From contig PMTB01000143.1 in NCBI GenBank assembly GCA_003167475.1, positions 6,321-23,971 of the forward strand: DNA of 17,651 nt, in the 5' to 3' direction. Position numbers and translations under genes: made by a program. The first letter of the stretch is position 1. The number at the start of each line of letters is the position of its first letter. Positions 6,085-11,813 of this stretch are shown here, in pieces. The stretch comes from a candidate division FCPU426 bacterium (GTDB lineage Bacteria; Oederibacteriota; PGYV01; Palsa-1178). The notes below the pieces were generated by a model. The model was given only the letters and a program-made list of their open reading frames with translations, made no database searches and was not told the DNA's origin.

Positions 6085-6137
6085 AAACTTGTGCTGATAG
6101 CGACTTTCATCATAAGTTTCTACGGGCTCCTGCAGAA
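6067..6137. repeat. 24-bp perfect inverted repeat around an in-frame stop
   Basis: Positions 6067-6090 and 6114-6137 are exact reverse complements, separated by 23 nt. The right arm encodes FYGLLQ, a segment that reads like the normal family sequence, followed by NFGIDF. The left arm encodes FCRSP, the stop and KL. The right arm therefore looks ancestral and the left arm a reverse-complement copy of it. Confidence 0.9.
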
Positions 6138-7938
6138 TTTCGGGATAGATTTTGTGATGTGGAACCCTGACACGTACAGCAAAGAAAGGTTTTTTTCGAC
6201 CCTGGGCAACCCGAATTTCCTTGCCGCGTACCTGGTTGAGACCATACCGGTGATCTTCATAATGTTCTTTGTCACCAAAAATATGGCGAAAAAGGTGGTA
6301 ATTCTCGCCGTACTTGTCTGCGCCATAACCGTGCTTTTTCTGACAAAGTCCAGGGCGGGCTCGATCGGATTTTTTGTGACGCTCGGGTTTATAATAGCTT
6401 ACGCCATATATGACGCGCGCAAGCCTGAGAACCGCCTTTTTGCCGGGAATAAGCCGTGGTTCGTGATGTTCGCTGTTTTTATGGTCCTTATGTGTTTTGT
6501 GCCGAAAGTTCAGGAGGCTTTTTCGATGATCTGGGAAAGAAGCAAAGGCCTGCTGTCCGTGCACGGCATAACCCTCACGCCCAGGGTGTATATATGGAAA
6601 AGCGCGCTCATGATGTTCCGGGACTTCCCCGTTCTGGGCACCGGCCTGGACACTTTTCAGGTTATGTTCCCGTATTACAGGTTCCCCATATACTGGCAGC
6701 TTGAGTGGAACGGCACCCCGGAAAAAACACACAATATATTTTTACAGGTGCTTGCCACGCAGGGGATGTTCGGCATGTCAATATACCTCCTGCTTTTTGT
6801 GGCTTTTTTCAAAAAATCGATCAACCTTATATTCGGGGAAAAGGACCTTTTAAGACGCTACCTTGTATTCGGCATATTTATGGGCATAATCGCTTATATC
6901 ATACAGGGCCTCTTCAATTATACAGTGGCCGCCTATGGCTCGTTCTTTTGGATCGGGCTCGGGTTTGTAATAATGCTCGACTCGGCTCCGAAAAAATATT
7001 ACTCGGCCGACATTAAATTTGCGGCGGGCTTCTGGCCATACGCGGCCGTAATTGCCGTGCTTTTTGCCATGACCACGGCAACGACCAGGGAATGGATGGC
7101 GGACATGTACTATAAGGTCGGAAATATCGCCTCGGCCGCGGATAAGGATGAGATCGGCGTTCCTTATTACAAGCTCGCCGTCGATATCAACCCGAACAGC
7201 GAGATTTACTGGGTGAAGTACGGGATCGCTTATGAGAAACTCATGCGCAAGGAAACTGATCCCCAGAAAAAGCTTGAGCTCATAAAAATGGCCGGGAACA
7301 TACACCTGCGCACCATTCATATGAACCCCATGAACGGCTATAACTATAACAACTTGGCCAGGGTGTACAAACATTACGGGGAGACTTTGGACCCTTCCAA
7401 ATACCAGGACGCGATCATTAATTACAATGAAGCCATAAAAAGGGACCCGAACAACGCCTATTTCGGGCTGGACCTGGCGACAGTTTATATCAACATGAAC
7501 CAGTGGGATAAGGCATTTGATATCTGCAATAATTACACAAAACTGTACCCTGATTTCGCGGTGCCGTTCAGTTACCTGGGATACCTGTACATGCTTAAGG
7601 GTAAAGACTACGTAAATCAGGCGGTCTCCTACTATGAGCAGGCGGTATCCGGGAAACAGTGGTTCAGGGATTCCACAACGGAACTGTCGACCTATTCAAA
7701 CCTCGGCATCATTTATGTTAATCTGGGCAGAATAGGAAATGCCGCCGATATGTTCGAACGGGTGGTAAAAGAAAAACCGGATTACGTGGAAGGCTGGCTG
7801 AACCTTGCCAGGCTTTACTCGATGATGAAGCGTTATGAAGACGAGGCCTCATGCTATGAGCAGGTACTTAAGCTCAACCCTTCGGAGACGCGGGCGAGCG
7901 TCCCGCTTGAAGCCCTGAAAAAGAGGTTAAAAAGATGA
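6091..7938 (+). CDS. Wzy_C O-antigen ligase / oligosaccharyltransferase-like TPR protein (3' part)
   Basis: The long downstream part (615 codons from a GTG at 6091; natural continuation of the frame from 5689) carries the Wzy_C ligase core: FSTLGNPNFLAAYL (35-48), SRAGS (87-91), TPRVYIW, GTGLDTF (183-189) and KTHNIFLQ with His214, framed by about nine membrane helices. From about residue 350 it becomes soluble and shows several TPR units (for example YQDAIINYNEAIKRDPNNA and YSNLGIIYVNLGRIGNAADM), ending near 610. Wzy_C enzymes ligate lipid-linked glycans to lipid A core or, as PglL/TfpO, to pilins. The pilin-like gene two genes upstream suggests pilin glycosylation (inference). No start signal precedes 6091, so this part is probably not translated by itself. 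It overlaps nrdR by 4 nt (ATGA). Confidence 0.82.
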   Translation: MLIATFIISFYGLLQNFGIDFVMWNPDTYSKERFFSTLGNPNFLAAYLVETIPVIFIMFFVTKNMAKKVVILAVLVCAITVLFLTKSRAGSIGFFVTLGFIIAYAIYDARKPENRLFAGNKPWFVMFAVFMVLMCFVPKVQEAFSMIWERSKGLLSVHGITLTPRVYIWKSALMMFRDFPVLGTGLDTFQVMFPYYRFPIYWQLEWNGTPEKTHNIFLQVLATQGMFGMSIYLLLFVAFFKKSINLIFGEKDLLRRYLVFGIFMGIIAYIIQGLFNYTVAAYGSFFWIGLGFVIMLDSAPKKYYSADIKFAAGFWPYAAVIAVLFAMTTATTREWMADMYYKVGNIASAADKDEIGVPYYKLAVDINPNSEIYWVKYGIAYEKLMRKETDPQKKLELIKMAGNIHLRTIHMNPMNGYNYNNLARVYKHYGETLDPSKYQDAIINYNEAIKRDPNNAYFGLDLATVYINMNQWDKAFDICNNYTKLYPDFAVPFSYLGYLYMLKGKDYVNQAVSYYEQAVSGKQWFRDSTTELSTYSNLGIIYVNLGRIGNAADMFERVVKEKPDYVEGWLNLARLYSMMKRYEDEASCYEQVLKLNPSETRASVPLEALKKRLKR

Positions 7939-8396
7939 AGTGCCCCTACTGCGGACATAAAAAAGACAAGGTCGTGGATTCCCGCGAGAGCCGTGACGGC
8001 GAAGCGATAAGGCGCAGGCGCGAATGCTTAAAATGCGCAAAGCGTTTCACCACTTACGAACAGGTAGAGCACGCCCTGCCCATGGTGATAAAGAAAGACG
8101 GCAGGAGGGAAGCCTTTGACAAGAACAAAATACTGGCCGGGCTCACAAAGGCCTGCGAAAAACGCCCCATATCTGTGGAAAAGCTCTATGAAGTTGTGGA
8201 TGATATAGAAAAACAGCTTTACAGCAGGATGGAAAAAGAAGTCTCTTCCAATGTAATGGGCGAAATGCTTATGGAAAGGCTGGCAAAGCTCGATGAAGTG
8301 GCCTATGTCAGGTTCGCCTCCGTCTACAGGCAGTTTAAGGATATAAACGCATTTACCAAGGAACTACAGAAATTCCTCACCACTGACAAGAATTGA
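7935..8396 (+). CDS. nrdR: Transcriptional repressor NrdR
   Basis: The 153-residue product is a normal-length NrdR, the nucleotide-sensing repressor of ribonucleotide reductase genes. It has an N-terminal zinc ribbon with Cys3, Cys6, Cys31 and Cys34, the RRRRECLKC and RFTTYEQVE segments, and an ATP-cone domain from about 49 to 139 (KKDGRREAFDKNKILAGL... VAYVRFASVYRQF). The ATG overlaps the stop of the Wzy_C gene as ATGA, implying translational coupling. That is odd, because the upstream gene carries an internal stop. glyA-nrdR adjacency is common in bacteria, so the three intervening genes may be an insertion. I saw no NrdR-box pair nearby. Confidence 0.97.
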   Translation: MKCPYCGHKKDKVVDSRESRDGEAIRRRRECLKCAKRFTTYEQVEHALPMVIKKDGRREAFDKNKILAGLTKACEKRPISVEKLYEVVDDIEKQLYSRMEKEVSSNVMGEMLMERLAKLDEVAYVRFASVYRQFKDINAFTKELQKFLTTDKN

Positions 8397-8410
8397 CCAA
8401 TAAAAATGGT

Positions 8411-8439
8411 TTTACAAAACCCATAAAATATTATATATT
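8411..8439 (+). promoter_or_regulatory. Sigma70-type promoter before the putative outer-membrane gene
   Basis: TTTACA (8411-8416), a 17-bp spacer and TATATT (8434-8439) put the start of transcription near 8446, with a leader of about 35 nt before the TTG at 8481. It should drive the outer-membrane protein and probably accA, the amidase and the GerMN gene. Confidence 0.55.
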
Positions 8440-8480
8440 ATTAAGCATTACTTGCAAGAAACCTTAACTGGAGGGTTATT

Positions 8481-9158
8481 TTGAAGAAAATATTAATACT
8501 CCTGTTGCTGTCGGCGGTTCCCGTTATGATACTGGCCGTACAGGCGAGGAATATAGAGATACTGGATGTACCGACAGCCAACTCGCTTATTAAAGGCGAG
8601 ATCCGGGGCGACTTTAAGTTTTATCCGGGCGGAGGCATCCTGAACAGGCTTTATGTCGGCTTGTTTGACAAACTTATGATCGGCGGCGCCGAAAGGATTG
8701 ATAACCTGATAGGCAATGGGAACCTGTCTTTTAACATACCATGGTTCCTTTTCAAACTCAGGTTTACCGATGACGACGGGGCCATGCCTGCCATAGCGCT
8801 TGGATATGAGGCTCCGGGGTATTATCTGGTGCCGACCAAAGGGGCTTATGTGGCGGTAACCAAGGAAATAGCCATGGGTTCGGCCTTTGCCCAGGTGACA
8901 GGCACGGTATACACCAATAATTTCAGGAATTTCGGGCAGGATGTTGATATGGGAGCGGGAATAGAGTTTGCTATCACAAAAGAGTTTATACTCGGCGCTG
9001 AATTTGACGGGATTTTCGGGGCTTTGACCGACGCAAGGTACGTTAATTTTGTAACGGGTTACTTTTTTGACCCGATACAGATCGACCTGGGCGTGAAATA
9101 TAACCTGAACAAGGATGTTTCAAGGGTGTTGAGGATAATATACATTAATTATTTCTAA
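8481..9158 (+). CDS. Putative outer-membrane beta-barrel protein
   Basis: The 225-residue product starts with a signal peptide (KKILILLLLSAVPVMILAVQA). It continues as alternating amphipathic strands with many Gly, Tyr and Phe residues (GEIRGDFKFYPGGGILNRLYVGL, LSFNIPWFLFKLRF, MPAIALGYEAPGYY, DLGVKYNL) and ends in an aromatic residue, as outer-membrane barrels often do. The segment from LDVPTANSL to YVAVTKEIAM resembles uncharacterised barrel proteins (YjbH-like) found in several diderm lineages. I cannot assign a transport or structural function. The start is a TTG, supported by GGAGGG five bases before it and by the signal peptide beginning there. accA follows after 42 nt. Confidence 0.7.
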   Translation: MKKILILLLLSAVPVMILAVQARNIEILDVPTANSLIKGEIRGDFKFYPGGGILNRLYVGLFDKLMIGGAERIDNLIGNGNLSFNIPWFLFKLRFTDDDGAMPAIALGYEAPGYYLVPTKGAYVAVTKEIAMGSAFAQVTGTVYTNNFRNFGQDVDMGAGIEFAITKEFILGAEFDGIFGALTDARYVNFVTGYFFDPIQIDLGVKYNLNKDVSRVLRIIYINYF

Positions 9159-9164
9159 AAGAAA

Positions 9165-9179
9165 GCCCTTAAAAAGGGC
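9165..9179 (+). promoter_or_regulatory. Small hairpin in the leader of accA
   Basis: A perfect GCCCTT/AAGGGC stem with an AAA loop ends 8 nt before the accA ribosome binding site. No T-run follows, so it is not a standard terminator. It may adjust expression between the upstream gene and accA. Confidence 0.35.
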
Positions 9180-9200
9180 GGGTAAAAGGAGACTTGAAAA

Positions 9201-10208
9201 ATGGCTGACGAGCATATACAGGTACTTGAGTTCGAAAAACCCATTGCCGAACTCAAGAAAAAGATAGAGGAATTAAAATCCTCGGCCAGGGATAAAAACC
9301 TCAACGTGGACGCCGAGGTAAAACCACTGGAGGAAAAAGTCGCGAAAATGAGGGAGGATATTTATAAGAACCTCAATTCCTGGCAGATCGTTCAGATAAT
9401 GAGGCATGCCAAAAGGCCGAAGACCCTCGATTATGTCGGCCTGATGATAGATGATTTTCAGGAACTTCACGGCGACAGGGCTTTTGCGGACGATAAGGCA
9501 ATGGTGGGCGGCATTGGGAAAATAGACGGCATATCCGTCATGATAATTGGCCTGCAAAAAGGCAAGGATACAAAAGAGAACCTTATGAGGAATTTCGGCA
9601 TGTCCCAGCCTGAAGGCTACAGGAAAGCGCTGAGGCTTATGAAATACGCCGAGAAATTCAACCTCCCTGTGCTGACATTCATTGACACAAGCGGGGCTTA
9701 TCCGGGTATTGAGGGGGAGGAACGCGGCGTTGCGGAGGCGATAGCAAGGAACCTTATGGAAATGTCGCGGTTGAAGGTTCCCATCATAGTAAGCGTAATT
9801 GGCGAAGGCGGAAGCGGCGGGGCGCTCGGGGTAGGCGTAGGCGACAGGGTGCTTATGTTAAAATACGCCACATACAGCGTAATATCATTTGAAGGCTGCG
9901 CGTCCATTCTCTGGAAAGACGCCACAAAGGCCCCTGAAGCGGCCAGGATATTAAAGCCCACGGCAAAAGACCTTTTTGAGCTCAGGGTGATAGACGAGAT
10001 AATTGACGAGCCATTGGAAGGCGCTCATAAGGATTATGAATACACCGCGAAAATCCTGAAAGAAGCCATCGTTAAGAACCTCAAAGTGCTCGTAAAAATA
10101 CCCGTTGAAAAGCTCCTTGCGGGGCGTTATGAAAAGTTCAGGAATATGGGCATATACAGCAGGGTGGAGGCATACGCCGTGGCCAGGGAAGAAGCGGATA
10201 ATGCCTAA
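9201..10208 (+). CDS. accA: Acetyl-CoA carboxylase carboxyltransferase subunit alpha
   Basis: The 335-residue product matches AccA, which with AccD moves the carboxyl group from carboxybiotin-BCCP to acetyl-CoA to give malonyl-CoA, the first step of fatty-acid synthesis. Key segments are an N-terminal helical region, FQELHGDRAFADD (86-98), the RNFGMSQPEGYRKALRLMK segment (130-148), the GEGGSGGAL oxyanion-hole loop (201-209) and EGCASILWKDA (231-241). Two usually conserved prolines differ: Ser164 in DTSGAYPG (normally DTPGAYPG) and Phe230 in ISFEGCAS (normally ISPEGCAS). GGAGA lies upstream of the ATG. accD, accB and accC are not in this window; birA, which biotinylates BCCP, is about 5 kb downstream. 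Confidence 0.97.
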   Translation: MADEHIQVLEFEKPIAELKKKIEELKSSARDKNLNVDAEVKPLEEKVAKMREDIYKNLNSWQIVQIMRHAKRPKTLDYVGLMIDDFQELHGDRAFADDKAMVGGIGKIDGISVMIIGLQKGKDTKENLMRNFGMSQPEGYRKALRLMKYAEKFNLPVLTFIDTSGAYPGIEGEERGVAEAIARNLMEMSRLKVPIIVSVIGEGGSGGALGVGVGDRVLMLKYATYSVISFEGCASILWKDATKAPEAARILKPTAKDLFELRVIDEIIDEPLEGAHKDYEYTAKILKEAIVKNLKVLVKIPVEKLLAGRYEKFRNMGIYSRVEAYAVAREEADNA

Positions 10209-10962
10209 AAAAATATTTTTTGCCTGCGCCATGGCGGTCATCGCAGCCATGCTTTTCGGGACTCGTGATACGATGCCGCCCGAGGCTGATATAGCGCAGA
10301 ATACATCTTATACTGTGGTCATAGACCCGGCACACGGCGGGGGCGACTGGGGCGTAAATGTGCACGGCATAATGGAAAAAGACATCAATTTAAAGGCGGC
10401 GAAACTCATAAAACTTAAACTGGAAAAAGCAAATGCCGGCATTACGGTAGTTCTCACAAGGGATAATGACAGTTTTTTGACGGATGCCGCGCGCGCCGGG
10501 TTTGCAAACAGCAAAAAAGCGTCACTGTTCATATCAATCCACTGCGATTACTCCGCGAACCCCCAGGCCGAAGGATACAAAGTATATTACAGCGCTGGTG
10601 ATAACATCGCCGGGCCCGCGGGCAGGGAAGTGCTGGACTGGACCCGCGTACAGCTATACCATATAGGGGAGTCCATGAAGCTCGCGGCTTTCATCTCACA
10701 ATACATGCAGGCGTCGCTTATACCGGAGTCCGGCGCCGGCGCGAACGCGGAAGCCAACAGCGCCGTTGCCGGGAAGTACAGGAAAGAGCAAAGCGCGGCA
10801 TTGGCTTCACTTGAGGGCGTTGATATGCCTGCGGTTGTCGTGGAACTGGGCAACCTGAACAATTCAAACGACCTGTCCTATTTAAAGGACGAAAAAACCC
10901 TGAATACCATGGCATATCATATAAAAGAAGCCATAAGCTATTTCCTTAAGGATAAAAAATGA
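10201..10962 (+). CDS. N-acetylmuramoyl-L-alanine amidase (Amidase_3)
   Basis: The 253-residue product has an N-terminal hydrophobic segment (IFFACAMAVIAAMLFG), either signal peptide or anchor, and then an AmiC/CwlM-type zinc amidase domain that cuts the bond between MurNAc and the peptide stem. Zinc and catalytic residues are all present: His45 (DPAHGGG), Glu59 (MEKD), His114 (SIHCD) and Glu215 (VELGNLNN). LTRDND and AARAGFANS also match the family. Length suits a single-domain enzyme with no AMIN or SPOR domain. I chose the ATG at 10201, which overlaps the accA stop by 8 nt and begins the signal segment. An upstream in-frame ATG at 10105 lies deep inside accA and would add a non-hydrophobic extension. 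Confidence 0.93.
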   Translation: MPKKIFFACAMAVIAAMLFGTRDTMPPEADIAQNTSYTVVIDPAHGGGDWGVNVHGIMEKDINLKAAKLIKLKLEKANAGITVVLTRDNDSFLTDAARAGFANSKKASLFISIHCDYSANPQAEGYKVYYSAGDNIAGPAGREVLDWTRVQLYHIGESMKLAAFISQYMQASLIPESGAGANAEANSAVAGKYRKEQSAALASLEGVDMPAVVVELGNLNNSNDLSYLKDEKTLNTMAYHIKEAISYFLKDKK

Positions 10963-11594
10963 CTGAAAAAACAGCGTTAAATCAGCCTGTAAAAGGCTCC
11001 CCTCAGAAGAAAAAAACGGCTTCTTTTGTTGTACCTGCGCTGCTAACCATAGCAGCCGTCGGACTTGCGTATTGGCTCCTCTCTTTTACCGGTATTTTTG
11101 ACGGCGGCAGGAAGACTGTTTCAAGCCTGTCAAACGCCTACCAGCTTTATTCGGACAAGGACACCAGGATATCGGCGCAGCTTTTTTTTGGTAAACCGCA
11201 GGGGGAGGGCTTTACGGTATCACCCGTGAATATTTTTGCCTCCGAACTGCAGATCAACAGGATAAAACAGTTATTAATGGCTTTAACCGAAGGCCCAAAA
11301 GATAATAAAGCGGTGAACCTTTTACCCGAAGGCACAGCGTTAAAGGACGCATACATGGACGCGAACGGGATCCTTTACCTTGATATGTCGCCCGAATTTG
11401 CCTCCAACTGCAAAGGCGGCACGACAGGCGAGTATGAAGCGGTGTATTCCATAGTAAATACCGTTTTCTATAACTTCCCTGCGGTAAAAGGCGTCAAACT
11501 CACGGTCAACGGAATTGAGAAAGACACACTTGCCGGGCATATACTCATCAGGTCGATTTTAACCCCGGACGAGGACCTTAGCCAGTACAAGTAA
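10959..11594 (+). CDS. GerMN-domain membrane-anchored protein
   Basis: The 211-residue product has a short cytosolic tail, one membrane helix (about 23-45) and a GerMN domain (about 85-205). The hallmark segments are LLMALTEGPKD, LLPEGTALKDAYMDANGILYLDMSPEF and the VYSIVNTVFYNFPAVKGVKLTVNG strand-helix-strand. GerM proteins act with murein hydrolases in sporulating bacteria, and non-sporulators often carry a GerMN gene beside an Amidase_3 gene. The ATG overlaps the amidase stop as ATGA, so the two are probably made together and act together at the cell wall (inference). The pair has no other sporulation genes nearby. A palindromic repeat follows the stop. Confidence 0.88.
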   Translation: MTEKTALNQPVKGSPQKKKTASFVVPALLTIAAVGLAYWLLSFTGIFDGGRKTVSSLSNAYQLYSDKDTRISAQLFFGKPQGEGFTVSPVNIFASELQINRIKQLLMALTEGPKDNKAVNLLPEGTALKDAYMDANGILYLDMSPEFASNCKGGTTGEYEAVYSIVNTVFYNFPAVKGVKLTVNGIEKDTLAGHILIRSILTPDEDLSQYK

Positions 11595-11601
11595 CCCGTT
11601 T

Positions 11602-11723
11602 AATTAAAAATTCAAAATTAAGAATTCAAAATTAAGGTGTCGCCTTGCGACTGTAATTATAATATTGCAAGGGCCACCGGCCCGCGGCAATGGACAATAA
11701 TTCTTAATTTTGAATTTTGAATT
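11602..11723. repeat. Cloverleaf-like palindromic repeat, copy 2
   Basis: AT-rich outer arms (11602-11626 and 11699-11723) pair at 24 of 25 positions. The centre keeps the layout of copy 1 at 3103-3235, including the shared AATTATAATATTGCAAGGGC core. Its second hairpin (11664-11691) has GGGCC/GGCCC where copy 1 has GGGCCC/GGGCCC: one pair was lost on both sides, so the stem is kept. The element lies just after the GerMN stop and before the valS promoter. Confidence 0.85.
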
Positions 11724-11750
11724 GATCTTTATGCCCTCCGAAAGTACTTT

Positions 11751-11779
11751 TTGACAAATCCCGATAAAAGTGATAAATT
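11751..11779 (+). promoter_or_regulatory. Promoter of valS
   Basis: A perfect -35 TTGACA (11751-11756), a 17-bp spacer and an extended -10 (TG at 11771-11772, then TAAATT at 11774-11779) predict a start near 11786. The frame of valS is open from the TTG at 11751, but that TTG is the -35 box itself and cannot be the translation start. Confidence 0.65.
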
Positions 11780-11813
11780 AGATGGAATTTTAATACTTAT
11801 GGAGGAATCAACA

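Noticed and set aside
5593..6732. Long minus-strand open frame of about 380 codons antisense to the Wzy_C gene
   Set aside because: Its product is rich in His, Arg and Tyr with no recognisable domain, and the plus-strand frame carries clear Wzy_C motifs; it is a shadow frame.
8403..8423. ATGGTTTT/AAAACCCAT imperfect hairpin after nrdR as a terminator
   Set aside because: The stem is short, AT-rich and bulged, no clean T-run follows, and it overlaps the predicted -35 of the next gene.
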